64,000 bases of DNA, from NCBI RefSeq assembly GCF_020991375.1, contig NZ_JAJLQZ010000011.1:1-64000 (forward strand). The letters run 5' to 3'. The notes under the pieces were generated by a model. That model had not been told where the DNA came from. It worked only from the letters and a program-made list of their open reading frames with translations, and did not search any database. Position numbers and translations under genes: made by a program. Of this stretch, positions 41,956 through 51,243 are shown piece after piece. The number at the start of each line of letters is the position of its first letter. The stretch's first letter is position 1. The stretch is from Glycomyces amatae (GTDB lineage Bacteria > Actinomycetota > Actinomycetes > Mycobacteriales > Micromonosporaceae).

Positions 41956-43215
41956 ATGACACGCACGCGGATCTGGACGGGCGCCGCCGCGGCGCTCGCG
42001 CTCACGGCGGCGGTGGCGGGCTGCTCGGGCGGCGGCGAGGACGACGGCCCGGTCGAACTCACCTTCTGGCACGGCTACTCCGAGGCCGACGGCGACGTGC
42101 TCGAGGAGATCGTCGCCGACTTCAACGCCTCGCACGACGACATCACCATCGACACCGAACTGAAGACCTGGGACAGCATCGACGACACGCTGCTCACCGC
42201 GCTCTCCGCGGGCGAGGGGCCCGGCCTGGTGGCCATGCCCGCCGAGCGCCTCCCCGTGTACGCCTCCAAGGGCGCCTTCGCCTCGCTGGACGACTTCTAC
42301 GCCGACGAGGCGAGCAACACCGCGAACCTGGTCCCCGGCGCCGTCGAGATGGAGGAGGTCGAGGGCGAGAAGTTCGGCGTGCCGAGCGGCTTCGTGCCCC
42401 TGGCGGTGTACTACAACACCGCGCTCTTCGAGGCCGGGGGCGTGGACGAGTTCCCGCAGACCTGGGACGAGTGGGTCGAGGCCGCGAAGCGGCTCACCGT
42501 GGACGAGGACGGCGACGGCACGCCCGAGCAGTACGGCGTCGTGCTCCCCGACCACGCGACGGTCGCGAACGGCCTGTGGCCCTCGCTGTTCTACGGCAAC
42601 GGCGGCGGCATCGTCGACGGCGGCGAAGCGGTGATCGACTCGCCGGAGAACGCCGAGACGCTCGAGTTCTGGAGCGGCGCGATCGCCGCCGACCAGATCT
42701 CCCCCACCGGCGTCGACGGCATCGGCGCCGACGAGCTGTTCAGCGGCGGCAAGGCCGCCATGACCGTCGGCGGCCCCTGGATGGCCTCGATCGCCACCGA
42801 GAACGGCATCGACTACGCGATCGCCCCGCTCCCGGCCGGGCCCGCGGAGCAGGCCGCCTCGGCGATCGGCGTCTCCATGGCCGTCACCGTCGACACCAGC
42901 CGCGCCGAGCAGGCCGCGGCCGAGGAGTTCCTCTCGTTCTTCCTCAACGAGGAGAACTCCGTGAAGTGGTCGCTCGGCTCCGGCTGGCCGCCGCTGCGGA
43001 CCGACATCCCGGCCGAGGCGGTCGCCGAGAACCCGGTGGTGGCGTCCCTGACCGAGATCGCGGCGACCGGCCGGCCCCTGCTGCCGGGCGTGGTCAACAG
43101 CGTCGACGTGCTCAGCGCCGTCGACGAACTGACGCAGCGGGCCGTCGCGGGCGAGGACGTGGACGCGCTCCTCGCCGAGGCCCAGGCCGAGGTCCAAGCG
43201 GCGCTCGAAGACTGA
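41956..43215 (+). CDS. Sugar ABC transporter binding lipoprotein, family 1
   Basis: This 419-residue lipoprotein has a hydrophobic signal with lipobox VAGCSGG and the family 1 sugar-binding fold, shown by LTFWHGYSEADGDVLEEIVADFN near the mature N-terminus and GKAAMTVGGPWMASI further on. The ATG at 41956 is preferred to TTG 41950. It captures an oligosaccharide for the two permeases that follow. The GH1 enzyme in the same operon suggests a beta-glucoside such as cellobiose or laminaribiose. Confidence 0.92.
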   Translation: MTRTRIWTGAAAALALTAAVAGCSGGGEDDGPVELTFWHGYSEADGDVLEEIVADFNASHDDITIDTELKTWDSIDDTLLTALSAGEGPGLVAMPAERLPVYASKGAFASLDDFYADEASNTANLVPGAVEMEEVEGEKFGVPSGFVPLAVYYNTALFEAGGVDEFPQTWDEWVEAAKRLTVDEDGDGTPEQYGVVLPDHATVANGLWPSLFYGNGGGIVDGGEAVIDSPENAETLEFWSGAIAADQISPTGVDGIGADELFSGGKAAMTVGGPWMASIATENGIDYAIAPLPAGPAEQAASAIGVSMAVTVDTSRAEQAAAEEFLSFFLNEENSVKWSLGSGWPPLRTDIPAEAVAENPVVASLTEIAATGRPLLPGVVNSVDVLSAVDELTQRAVAGEDVDALLAEAQAEVQAALED

Positions 43216-43232
43216 CCAGCGCGCCTTAGTCG

Positions 43233-43255
43233 GGGGCGCCCGGCCCGGGCGCCCC
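43233..43255 (+). promoter_or_regulatory. Intergenic stem-loop after the binding-protein gene
   Basis: GGGGCGCCC-rich arms form a long GC stem between the binding-protein and permease genes of one operon. Such stem-loops commonly stabilise the upstream message, giving more binding protein than permease. It may also act as a partial terminator. Confidence 0.6.
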
Positions 43256-43279
43256 TCCCGCCGAGGTTGAGAGGAAACC

Positions 43280-44230
43280 ATGAGTGCTGACCATCCGCCG
43301 GTCCGCCGGTACCGCCCGCCGGCCCCCCTGGGCGGGCGGCGCCGCGCCACCGGCAGCCCCGCGGGGCGCAACACGAAGGCGCTGCTGTTCCTGGCGCCCG
43401 CGCTGATCGTCCTGGGCCTGTTCGTGGTCTGGCCGATGATCTCGGCCCTGCGGCTGTCGTTCACCGACGCGAGCGGGTTCGGCCGCGAGGAGTGGGTCGG
43501 GCTCGAGAACTACGCCGCGGTCTTCACCGACCCGGACATCCTGAACGCGGTCACCAACACCGTGCTGTACACGGTGCTGTTCACCCCGACGGCGGTGATC
43601 GCGGCGCTGGGGCTGGCGCTGCTGCTCAACAGCCCCCGCATGCCGTTCCGGTCGTTCTTCAGGACCGCGCTGTTCGTGCCGTTCGTCGTCTCGTTCGCCG
43701 TGGCGGCGTTCGCGTGGAGCTACCTCATCGACCCGCAGGTGGGCCTGGTGAACTACTGGCTGCGCGGCATGGGGATCAGGATGGGCAACGTCCTGGAGGA
43801 CCCGACCTGGGCCATGCCGATGGTCGCGTTCGTCGCGGTGTGGAAGCTGTTCGGCTTCTACTTCGTCATCTTCCTCGCCGGGCTCCAGGACATCCCGAAC
43901 TCGCTGTACGAGGCCGCGCGGATGGACGGGGCCGGGCCGTGGTCGCGGCTGCGGAACATCACGCTGCCCATGCTGTCCAACACGATGGCGTTCGTGCTGG
44001 TCTTCGCGACCATCGCCGCGCTCCAGGCGTTCGACCAGATCTACGTCATGACCGGCGGCGGCCCCTACGGCAACACCCAGACCGTGGTCATGGAGATCTA
44101 CGAGTCCGGGTTCCGCAAGCTCGACATCGGCTTCGCGTCGGCGCTGTCCTACGTGCTGCTCGTCGCGACGCTGATCCTGAGCCTGGTCCAGTTCGTGTTC
44201 TTCGGCCGCAGAGAGAAGGACCTGTCATGA
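43280..44230 (+). CDS. Sugar ABC transporter permease (MalF/UgpA type)
   Basis: This 316-residue permease has a hydrophilic N-terminus of about 35 residues and six membrane segments. The EAA loop reads YEAARMDGAGPWSRLRNITLP. AGAGGAAA precedes the ATG. Its stop overlaps the next ATG by four bases. It forms a heterodimer with the next product. No ATPase lies in the operon. Confidence 0.93.
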   Translation: MSADHPPVRRYRPPAPLGGRRRATGSPAGRNTKALLFLAPALIVLGLFVVWPMISALRLSFTDASGFGREEWVGLENYAAVFTDPDILNAVTNTVLYTVLFTPTAVIAALGLALLLNSPRMPFRSFFRTALFVPFVVSFAVAAFAWSYLIDPQVGLVNYWLRGMGIRMGNVLEDPTWAMPMVAFVAVWKLFGFYFVIFLAGLQDIPNSLYEAARMDGAGPWSRLRNITLPMLSNTMAFVLVFATIAALQAFDQIYVMTGGGPYGNTQTVVMEIYESGFRKLDIGFASALSYVLLVATLILSLVQFVFFGRREKDLS

Positions 44231-45093
44231 GCGCCCTCGGCGGCACCCTGACCACCGCGCGCCGGAGGCTGCGCGAACTCCGCCCGAGCACGGTCCTCGC
44301 GACGCTGGCCCTCGTCGTGGTGAGCGCGATCGTGCTGCTGCCCATCGCGATCATCGTGCTCACCGCGTTCAAGCCCGCCGGGGAGGTGAACGCGTTCCCG
44401 CCGAGCCTCCTGCCGGACACGTGGACGCTCGACAACCTCAAGGAGGTCACCTCCGAGCTGCCGTTCGCCCGGCTGATCGGCAACAGCTTCCTGTTCGCGG
44501 GCGGGGTGACGGCGTTCGCGCTGGTCTTCGACTCCCTGGCCGCGTACGCCCTGGCGCGCATCGACTTCACCGGCCGCAAGGTCCTGCTGGTCGCGATCAT
44601 CGCGACGCTCATGATCCCCTTCCAGGCCACGCTCATCCCGCTCTACCAGCTGGTGGCGGACCTGGGCTGGGTGAACACGTACGCCGGGCTCATCGCGCCG
44701 CGCGCGGCCGACGCGTTCGGGATCTTCTTCCTGCGCCAGTTCTTCCTCGCGCTGCCCCGCGACATCGACGCGGCCGCGCGCATGGACGGCGCGGGCGAGT
44801 TCCGGATCTTCCGGTCGGTCGTGCTGCCGAACGCGATGCCCGCCCTGCTCACCCTGGGGCTGTTCACGTTCGTGAACAACTGGAACGACCTCCTGTGGCC
44901 GCTGGTGTTCACCACCGACGCCGAGATGGGCACCATCACCTCGGGCCTGACGCTGCTGACCGGGCCCAGCGGCATCGTGCCGCACGGCGTGATGATGGCC
45001 GGCTCGCTCATCGCGATCGTGCCGCTGGTCGTCGCCTTCCTCTTCGTACAACGCCGCTTCATCGAGAACATCGCCACGACAGGACTCAAATGA
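44227..45093 (+). CDS. Sugar ABC transporter permease (MalG/UgpE type)
   Basis: This 288-residue permease starts within the stop of its partner. It has six membrane segments and the EAA loop DAAARMDGAGEFRIFRSVVLP. The end (VQRRFIENIATTGLK) is the usual C-terminus of MalG-type subunits. Its stop overlaps the ATG of the GH1 gene, so transport and hydrolysis are translationally coupled. Confidence 0.93.
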   Translation: MSALGGTLTTARRRLRELRPSTVLATLALVVVSAIVLLPIAIIVLTAFKPAGEVNAFPPSLLPDTWTLDNLKEVTSELPFARLIGNSFLFAGGVTAFALVFDSLAAYALARIDFTGRKVLLVAIIATLMIPFQATLIPLYQLVADLGWVNTYAGLIAPRAADAFGIFFLRQFFLALPRDIDAAARMDGAGEFRIFRSVVLPNAMPALLTLGLFTFVNNWNDLLWPLVFTTDAEMGTITSGLTLLTGPSGIVPHGVMMAGSLIAIVPLVVAFLFVQRRFIENIATTGLK

Positions 45094-46349
45094 CCGCTCC
45101 CCCGCAATGGCACCGCGACGGATCGCTGCACTTCGCCGTCGGTGTCGAGGACACCTTCGTGCCGCAGGCCGGCCCCGGCCAGCGGCCGATCGACGAGTAC
45201 GAGCTCACCGAGCACTACGCGCACTGGCACGCCGACCTCGGCCTGGCCGGGGACGCGGGCGCGGAGCTGGTGCGGTGGGGCGTGCCCTGGTACCGGATCC
45301 AGCCCGGGCGGGACCGGTGGGAGTGGGGCTGGCTCGACCGGGTCATGGACCGCTTCGCGGAGCTGGGCCTGCGGCCGATCGTGGACCTCATGCACTACGG
45401 GACGCCGCTGTGGCTGGAGGGGCAGTTCGCGAACCCGGACTACCCCGAGCGCGTCGCCGAGTACTCGGCGCGGGTGGCCGAGCGCTACGCCCACCTGGGG
45501 TTCGCCGAGTACACGCCGGTGAACGAGCCGATGATCCACGCGCAGTTCTCCGGCGAGTACGCGTACTGGCCGCCGTACCTGTCGGGCCCCGAGGGGCTGA
45601 GCGCGATCGTGAGGCAGCTGGGGCGCGGGTTCGTGCTGGCGCAGCGCGCCATGCGCGAGGTCCTGGGCGAGGCGGCGGTGTTCGTGCACGTGGACGCGGG
45701 CCAGCGCTACGCGGGCGACGTCGACGCCCCGGAGCACCGCGAGCACGCGGCGCGGCTGCGGGAGCAGGTGCACCTCGTGGAGGACCTGGTGACGGGCCGG
45801 GTCGGCGGGTCCCATCCGCTGGAGCCGTTCCTGCGCGCCAACGGCTGGTCCGACGGGGACCTGGCGTGGTTCGCGGCCGACCCGGTGCACCCGGACGTCA
45901 TGGGCGTCAACTACTACCCGCTGCACTCGACCGAGGTGTTCGAGGCCGGGGTGTTCCACTCCGGGGGCTTCCCCGACCCGCGCCCGGCGCGGGACGACGG
46001 GGCGGCCGGGCTGGTCGAGCTGCTGCGCGCGGCGGCGGACCGGTACGGGGCGCCGGTGATGCTGACCGAGACGTGCGTGACCGACTCGGTGAAGGCGCGC
46101 GTCGACTGGCTCGACGAGTCGGTCGCGGCCGTGCGCGGACTGCGCGAGTCCGGTGTGGACGTGGTCGGGTACACGTGGTGGCCGCTGTTCGACATGTACG
46201 AGTGGACCTACCGGCACTCGCAGGCGCCGCGGGAGGCGCACCGGCTGACGATGGGGCTGTGGGAGCTCCGGGAGCGCGGCGGCGAGCTGGCCCGCGTCCG
46301 GACGGCCGTGGCCGACCGGTTCCGCCACCACGCGACCGGGGGGCGCTGA
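45090..46349 (+). CDS. Glycoside hydrolase family 1 protein (probable beta-glucosidase)
   Basis: This 419-residue cytoplasmic enzyme shows a reduced GH1 barrel. The acid/base Glu146 lies in TPVNEP, and the nucleophile Glu327 in MLTETC, where most GH1 enzymes have TENG. The length is below the usual 440-480 residues. GVNYYPL and YTWWPLFDMYEW match GH1 subsite regions, but the start FAVGVEDTFVP differs from the common FxWG(A)ATAxYQ. It is a divergent GH1 subgroup. It is the last gene of a LacI-controlled sugar-transport operon and should cut the imported sugar. Beta-glucosidase is likely; beta-galactosidase or beta-mannosidase activity is possible. Confidence 0.85.
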   Translation: MTAPPQWHRDGSLHFAVGVEDTFVPQAGPGQRPIDEYELTEHYAHWHADLGLAGDAGAELVRWGVPWYRIQPGRDRWEWGWLDRVMDRFAELGLRPIVDLMHYGTPLWLEGQFANPDYPERVAEYSARVAERYAHLGFAEYTPVNEPMIHAQFSGEYAYWPPYLSGPEGLSAIVRQLGRGFVLAQRAMREVLGEAAVFVHVDAGQRYAGDVDAPEHREHAARLREQVHLVEDLVTGRVGGSHPLEPFLRANGWSDGDLAWFAADPVHPDVMGVNYYPLHSTEVFEAGVFHSGGFPDPRPARDDGAAGLVELLRAAADRYGAPVMLTETCVTDSVKARVDWLDESVAAVRGLRESGVDVVGYTWWPLFDMYEWTYRHSQAPREAHRLTMGLWELRERGGELARVRTAVADRFRHHATGGR

Positions 46350-46361
46350 ACCCGGATCGGA

Positions 46362-46399
46362 GGCGAGGCGGCCGCGGACTCGTCCGCGGTCGCCTCGCC
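46362..46399. terminator. Bidirectional hairpin between GH1 and MFS genes
   Basis: A stem of 17 base pairs with one G-T pair closes on CTCG. It lies between convergent genes. Confidence 0.78.
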
Positions 46400-46410
46400 G
46401 CGTCAGGGGC

Positions 46411-47595
46411 TCAGCCCGCGTCGGCCGTCTCCCGGGCGCGCTCGCGCGCGGCCGGGGTGATGAAGGCCGCGGCGAGCACGAGGACCAGGACGGCGATGAG
46501 GGCCGAGCGCAGGCCGTAGTGCTCGCCGAGGAAGCCCAGGACCGGCGGGCCCACGAGGAAGGCGACGTAGCCGATGGTCGCGGCCAGGGAGACCCGCGCG
46601 GCGGCGTTCTCGCCGGAGTCGCCCGCCGCCGAGATGGCCACGGGGAAGCCGAGCGAGGCGCCCAGGCCCCACAGGATCGCGGCGCCCCCGGCCACGATCT
46701 GGTTGTCGGCGAAGACGACCAGGGCCATGCCGCCCGCGCTCACCAGGGCGCTGGCGCACAGGACCGCGGCGCGGCCGAAGCGGTCGACGAAGCGGCCGCC
46801 GATGAAGCGGCCCACGGTCATCGCGGCGGCGAAGACGGCGAAGACCCCTGATCCGAGGGCGTCGTCCAGGCCGTGCCCGTCGACCATGATCAGCGGCAGC
46901 CAGTCGTTGGCGGTGCCCTCGGCCATGGCCAGCGCGAGGATGACGCCGCCGATGAGCAGCAGCCGCGAGTCCTTCCAGACCGCGGCGCGCGGCGCGTCCT
47001 CGGCGGCGCCGGCGCCGGTCCGCCTGCCGAGGCCGGAGGGGATGGGCCGGATCGCGGCCGCCAGTGCGGCGACCACGACGGCGGCGGCGATCCACAGGTG
47101 CGCGATCACGGGGAAGGACACGGCGGTGAGGACCATCCCGGCCGTGGCGCCGACGACGGTGCCGAGGCTGAAGAAGCCGTGCATCATGGGCATCGCCGAG
47201 CGCCCGAGCCGGCGTTCGACCTCGGCGCCCTCGATGTTGAGGGAGACCTCGGCGCCGCCCATGCCGCAGCCGAACAGGCCCAGGCCGACCGCGACGGCGA
47301 GGCCGGAGCCGAAGTGCGCGCCGGTGCCGATGACCGCGGTGCCGAGCGCGATGACGAGCATCCCGGTGGCCGTGACCCTCCGGGTGCCCCAGCGGGACAC
47401 GAGCGGCCCGGAGGAGAGGATGCCGGTCATCGAGCCGACGGACAGGCCGAAGAGGATGAGGCCCATCTGGGCGGTCGAGGCGCCGACGAGGTCGCGCACG
47501 TCCGGCGTCCGGGTGATCCACGAGGAGATGGTGATGCCGGGCAGGAGGAAGAGCGCGGACAGGGCGTTCCTGTGCGCGCGGACGGATGCGGTCAC
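46411..47595 (-). CDS. MFS transporter
   Basis: This 394-residue membrane protein has about 12 hydrophobic segments in two halves. The start (RNALSALFLLPGITISSWITRTPDVRDLVGAS) resembles the YbjJ-like group of the major facilitator superfamily. The GTG at 47595 is the only start that fits. It is divergent from a TetR gene with an inverted repeat between them, so it is probably an efflux protein induced by its substrate. The substrate is unknown. Confidence 0.88.
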   Translation of the reverse strand: MTASVRAHRNALSALFLLPGITISSWITRTPDVRDLVGASTAQMGLILFGLSVGSMTGILSSGPLVSRWGTRRVTATGMLVIALGTAVIGTGAHFGSGLAVAVGLGLFGCGMGGAEVSLNIEGAEVERRLGRSAMPMMHGFFSLGTVVGATAGMVLTAVSFPVIAHLWIAAAVVVAALAAAIRPIPSGLGRRTGAGAAEDAPRAAVWKDSRLLLIGGVILALAMAEGTANDWLPLIMVDGHGLDDALGSGVFAVFAAAMTVGRFIGGRFVDRFGRAAVLCASALVSAGGMALVVFADNQIVAGGAAILWGLGASLGFPVAISAAGDSGENAAARVSLAATIGYVAFLVGPPVLGFLGEHYGLRSALIAVLVLVLAAAFITPAARERARETADAG

Positions 47596-47627
47596 GGGGC
47601 CGCCTTCTGGGGAGGGCTGAACAAGTC

Positions 47628-47641
47628 TGTACGACCGTACA
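47628..47641. promoter_or_regulatory. TetR operator between MFS and TetR genes
   Basis: TGTACG-N2-CGTACA is a perfect inverted repeat in the 103-base divergent region. It sits closer to the MFS start (33 bases) and could control both genes. Confidence 0.75.
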
Positions 47642-47698
47642 CACTCGGTCGGTCGGCCTCCAGACCGCGCGGCGCCCCGGCTGTGGCAGATTGGTCAC

Positions 47699-48265
47699 AT
47701 GGGCGGAACACGGCGCGAGGTCCCCAACGACCCCGGACGCAGGGAGCGCATCCTCGACGCCGCGCTCGACGTGATCGCCGGGTCCGGGGTCCACAAGACC
47801 ACCCACCGGCGCATCGCGGCCCGGGCCGGGGTCCCGCTCGGATCGCTCACCTACTACTTCTCGGGCCTGGACGACCTGCTCGCCCAGGCGTTCATCCGCC
47901 TCGCCGACACCATGTCCGCCCACTACCGGCGCACGCTCGAGGGCGCGGCCACGCGGGAGGAGGCCGAGGCCGCGGTCGTCGAGCTCGTCTGCGGGCCCGC
48001 GTACGCGACCTCGCGGGAGATGACCCTGATCTTCGAGATGTACGGGTACGCCAACCACCACCCGGAGGTCATGGCGACCGCGCGGGCCTGGCTCCACCGC
48101 AGCCGGGCGAGCCTCAGCCTGCACTTCCCCGAGGAGGTCTGCGCGGCGTTGGACGTGCTGATCGAGGGCTGGCCGATCCACCGCGTGCTGGAGGGCGCGC
48201 CGCTGGACCGCGAGCTCGTGGCCGCCGCGGTCCGGGCCCTGGTCAGCGGTCTCGGAGCGCGCTGA
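47699..48265 (+). CDS. TetR-family transcriptional regulator
   Basis: This 188-residue repressor has the helix-turn-helix RRIAARAGVPLGSLTYYFSGLDDLL in residues of about 40-65 and a helical ligand domain. It is divergent from an MFS gene, the usual arrangement for an efflux repressor. Its end overlaps the end of the convergent esterase gene by 23 bases. Confidence 0.9.
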   Translation: MGGTRREVPNDPGRRERILDAALDVIAGSGVHKTTHRRIAARAGVPLGSLTYYFSGLDDLLAQAFIRLADTMSAHYRRTLEGAATREEAEAAVVELVCGPAYATSREMTLIFEMYGYANHHPEVMATARAWLHRSRASLSLHFPEEVCAALDVLIEGWPIHRVLEGAPLDRELVAAAVRALVSGLGAR

Positions 48266-49184
48266 GGCCGTTCGCGAAGAAGTCGAGGGAACGGTCCACT
48301 TCGGCGACCTTCGGGGAGTGGTTGAGGTGGCCGTGCGTCATGCCGAGGGCCAGGTACGGCTCGACCGGGACGCCGACCTCGCGCAGCTGGCGCTCCAGGA
48401 GTTCGGCCGAGGAGCGCAGGTCGTCGTACTCGGCGGCCATGAGGAGGGCGCGCGGGAGGCCGTCGAGCCGGGCCGCGCCCGGCAGGGCGTCGGCGGGGAC
48501 GTCGCTGATGCGGCCCACGTAGTTGCGGACCATCTCCTCGACGCCCTCGGCCTCGAAGCGGAACGGCAGCCCCGCCATCTCGGCGCTCAGCGCCGGGCTC
48601 GGGGCCGGGTTCGGGTAGTGCGCGAAGGGGTAGGCCAGCAGCATCGCGTCCGGGAGCCGGGGGCCGGCGTCCCTGGCGCGCAGCGTCGCCGAGAGGGCCA
48701 GGGCCGCACCGGCGCTGGCGCCGCCGATGGCGGCGGGGCCGCCCCGGGCCGGGTCCCGCTCGCACAGCCAGGTCCAGGCGGCGTGGACGTCGTCGATCGG
48801 CACGGGGTGCCGGTTGGCCCCGCTCTCGGCGAGGCGGTAGTCCACCGAGGCCACGACGACCGAGGCGCGGCGCGCCAGTTCGAGGCTGACGATGTGGCCC
48901 TCGGGCATGTCGAGGTCGCCGTGGCGGAAGCCGCCGCCGTGGGCCCACAGCAGCGCGCCGCCCGCGGGCGCCTCGGGGCGGTAGAGGCGCAGCGGGATCG
49001 GGCCGTGCGGGCCGTCGATCGACAGGTCCTCGACGGCCACGCCGGCGGCGTCCCAGTCGTCGGTGGCGCGGTACTCCAGGAGGTAGGCCTGGACGAGGGC
49101 TTCGCGCTCCTCGTCGTCGGCGGCCGCGGCGCCCGCCGCCTCCATGCCGCGGAACATCTCGGTGAAGTACTCGTCGACCGGCAC
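48243..49184 (-). CDS. Alpha/beta hydrolase (HSL-type esterase)
   Basis: This 313-residue hydrolase belongs to the hormone-sensitive-lipase group. The oxyanion motif is AHGGGFRHG, the nucleophile Ser lies in GGASAG and the acid and His fall in AAEYDDLR and GMTHGHLNH. No signal peptide is present, so it acts in the cytoplasm on short-chain or acetylated esters. The GTG at 49184 has an AGGAGG site and was preferred to an in-frame codon at 49223. Deacetylation of imported sugar fragments is possible but not shown. Confidence 0.88.
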   Translation of the reverse strand: MPVDEYFTEMFRGMEAAGAAAADDEEREALVQAYLLEYRATDDWDAAGVAVEDLSIDGPHGPIPLRLYRPEAPAGGALLWAHGGGFRHGDLDMPEGHIVSLELARRASVVVASVDYRLAESGANRHPVPIDDVHAAWTWLCERDPARGGPAAIGGASAGAALALSATLRARDAGPRLPDAMLLAYPFAHYPNPAPSPALSAEMAGLPFRFEAEGVEEMVRNYVGRISDVPADALPGAARLDGLPRALLMAAEYDDLRSSAELLERQLREVGVPVEPYLALGMTHGHLNHSPKVAEVDRSLDFFANGLSALRDR

Positions 49185-49254
49185 GGCAGCCTCCTCGTGG
49201 CGAACGGGCCCGGCGGGCCTCACGCGTCAATGATGCCGTTTGCCGTTCCGGGGA

Positions 49255-50439
49255 TCAACGGCGCACCTGGATCATCGCGCGGGTGCCGCTCGTGCGCCAG
49301 CCGGGCTCGTCCCGTTCGAGGTCGGCGAGGCGGGCCGGGTCGACGCCGACGGCCAGGTCCGACTTGGCGGTGCGCAGCGCGGCCACCGGGCCGGGGAAGT
49401 AGGAGGCGACGGCCTCGAAGGGGGTGGCGGCGTCCCACTCGCGGTCGCCGGTGAGCCGCCGATAGTTCAAGTCCCCCTTGAGGATCACCAGCTTCGCGGC
49501 GGCGAAGCGGCGCACGAGGCCGGGCGGGAGTTCGCGGTAGGTCGAGGGGAGCGTGTAGAAGCCGTGGGTGCGCAGGTCGAGGCGGCCGATGCGCACCGCC
49601 CGCCGCAGGCGCGCCGCGAGCGCCCCGACGGCCGGGTCGGGGTTCGCGGCCATGGTGTCGAGGGTGGCGAGCAGGTCGCGGCCGGTGGCGTCCGAGACGA
49701 AGAACGGGTCGGCCTTGAGGTGCAGCTCCACGCCGGTCGTGCCGGTCTCCAGGAGGTCGTCGATCAGGGCGAGGTCGGCGGCGAGCTCGCGGCCGGCGTT
49801 GTCGGCCACCACGATCACCGTCCGGCGCCCGGGCGCGTCGAGCAGCTCCCACACGTCGGCGCTGTGGTCGACCACCACCTCGCCGGTGCTCCCGCCTCGG
49901 CCCGCCTCGGGGTTGTCGGTGCGAAAGCCCAGGTCGGCCTGGTTGCCCCAGAGCGCGGCGTGCAGGAGCGCCTGGCGCCGCTCGGCGGGGTCGCGCGGCA
50001 GGCGGGCGTAGGCGTCGAGGTCGGCCAGGATCTCGGCCCCGTCGAGCTGCCGGTGCTTCTGCGGGGCGAAGGGGTCGACGCCGCGCCAGACGCTGGCGGC
50101 GTCGAAGTACTGGACGGCCTCGAGCACGCGGCGGTAGAAGTACGCCTCGGCCCACAGGAACGGCAGGGCGCTCCAGGGACTGCCCGCGTACGCGGCGAGC
50201 TGGTCCGCCCAGGCGCGCTCGTCGGGGCCGGGCGGCGGGGCCGCGGGCACGGTGCCGTCGAGGGACTCGGCGAGGAGCTCCTGGAGGTCGGCCCGGATGC
50301 GGGGAGGGTAGGGGTGGTCGTCGAGCAGGTTCGCGATGAGGACCGGGTGGCGCTCGTGGAAGACCGAGCGGCTGAAGGAGCCGGGCCGGTCGATTCCGAT
50401 CCGCGGGGGCGGGCCGTCTGCCGAACGCTCATGGTCCAC
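49255..50439 (-). CDS. DUF89/ARMT1-like metal-dependent protein
   Basis: This 394-residue protein matches the ARMT1-like (DUF89) fold. Members are metal-dependent phosphatases acting on damaged sugar phosphates; the human member was also described as a carboxyl methyltransferase. Conserved metal or phosphate residues appear as VVADNAGRELAADL and LKGDLNYRRL. A His/Arg-rich front (RSVFHERHPVLIANLLDD) is also typical. The GTG start at 50439 follows GGAG. It is divergent from the ArsR-type regulator with 118 bases between. Damage control of sugar phosphates would suit a sugar-eating cell, but this is inference. Confidence 0.82.
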   Translation of the reverse strand: MDHERSADGPPPRIGIDRPGSFSRSVFHERHPVLIANLLDDHPYPPRIRADLQELLAESLDGTVPAAPPPGPDERAWADQLAAYAGSPWSALPFLWAEAYFYRRVLEAVQYFDAASVWRGVDPFAPQKHRQLDGAEILADLDAYARLPRDPAERRQALLHAALWGNQADLGFRTDNPEAGRGGSTGEVVVDHSADVWELLDAPGRRTVIVVADNAGRELAADLALIDDLLETGTTGVELHLKADPFFVSDATGRDLLATLDTMAANPDPAVGALAARLRRAVRIGRLDLRTHGFYTLPSTYRELPPGLVRRFAAAKLVILKGDLNYRRLTGDREWDAATPFEAVASYFPGPVAALRTAKSDLAVGVDPARLADLERDEPGWRTSGTRAMIQVRR

Positions 50440-50510
50440 TGCCGCCGCTCCGTTCGCTCTGGGTGCAACGGCATCATCGCACTGCCGGGAACGCCGTCTC
50501 CCGCGGGTAT

Positions 50511-50538
50511 CGAAAGAACTCTTGCGAAAGAAATCTTT
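50511..50538. promoter_or_regulatory. Candidate operator between ARMT1-like and ArsR-type genes
   Basis: CGAAAGAA occurs twice, 14 bases apart (50511-50518 and 50525-50532). The second copy is part of AAAGA-N2-TCTTT (50527-50538). The AT-rich patch is distinct from its surroundings and lies 20 bases before the regulator's start. Confidence 0.55.
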
Positions 50539-50557
50539 TGAATGGTACGGTGCCGCC

Positions 50558-51184
50558 ATGACCACTCCAGAGGACCCGTCCGCCGGCCTGCCGCGCCGCG
50601 AGCTGCGGGAGGCCACGGTGCTGCGGGCGCTCGCCCATCCGGTCCGGCTGCACCTCCTCGAAGAGCTCGGCGCGCTGGACCGGGCGACGGCGACCGAGCT
50701 GGCGGAGCGGCTCGGCGAATCGCCGGCGAACTGCTCCTGGCACCTGCGCCAGTTGGCGAAGCACGGCTTCATCGAGGAGGCCGGCGGGGGCGCCGGACGA
50801 CAGCGCCCCTGGAAGCTGGTGGCGCAGAGCAACATCGTCACCGGCGAGGACGAGGCCGAGGGCGGGACCGAGCTGGCCGCCGCCCACGACGAGCTGCTCA
50901 ATGTGGTGATCGACCGGGAGGTCGAGGCGCTGCGGGGCTGGCAGCGGGCCCGCGGCGGGGAGCCCGCCGAGTGGGTCGAGGCGGTGTTCGCCGCCCAGTC
51001 CTCCGCGATCTGGCTCACCGCGGAGGAGACGGCCGAGATCAAACGGGAGCTGCACGCCGTCTACGAGCGGCTGGTGTGGCCGCGGCTCGACCGGATGGAA
51101 CCGGACCGGCGGCCGGCGGGAAGCCGCCGGGTCAGGTTCGTGGCGTGGGCGATCCCCAACGGCCCCCCGCACTCCGGCGAATGA
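50558..51184 (+). CDS. ArsR-type winged-helix regulator
   Basis: This 208-residue regulator has an N-terminal ArsR/HTH_20-type winged helix (VLRALAHPVRLHLLEELGAL ... GESPANCSWHLRQLAKHGF) at about residues 20-85. A C-terminal helical extension carries no clear metal-binding Cys, so metal sensing is unlikely. It is followed after 59 bases by the DUF885 gene and is divergent from the ARMT1-like gene. It may control one or both. Confidence 0.87.
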   Translation: MTTPEDPSAGLPRRELREATVLRALAHPVRLHLLEELGALDRATATELAERLGESPANCSWHLRQLAKHGFIEEAGGGAGRQRPWKLVAQSNIVTGEDEAEGGTELAAAHDELLNVVIDREVEALRGWQRARGGEPAEWVEAVFAAQSSAIWLTAEETAEIKRELHAVYERLVWPRLDRMEPDRRPAGSRRVRFVAWAIPNGPPHSGE

Positions 51185-51243
51185 CCGGCAGACCGAACCC
51201 CGCGGGCCCGCCCCGCACCACCCTTCGATCGACAGGAGACCCG

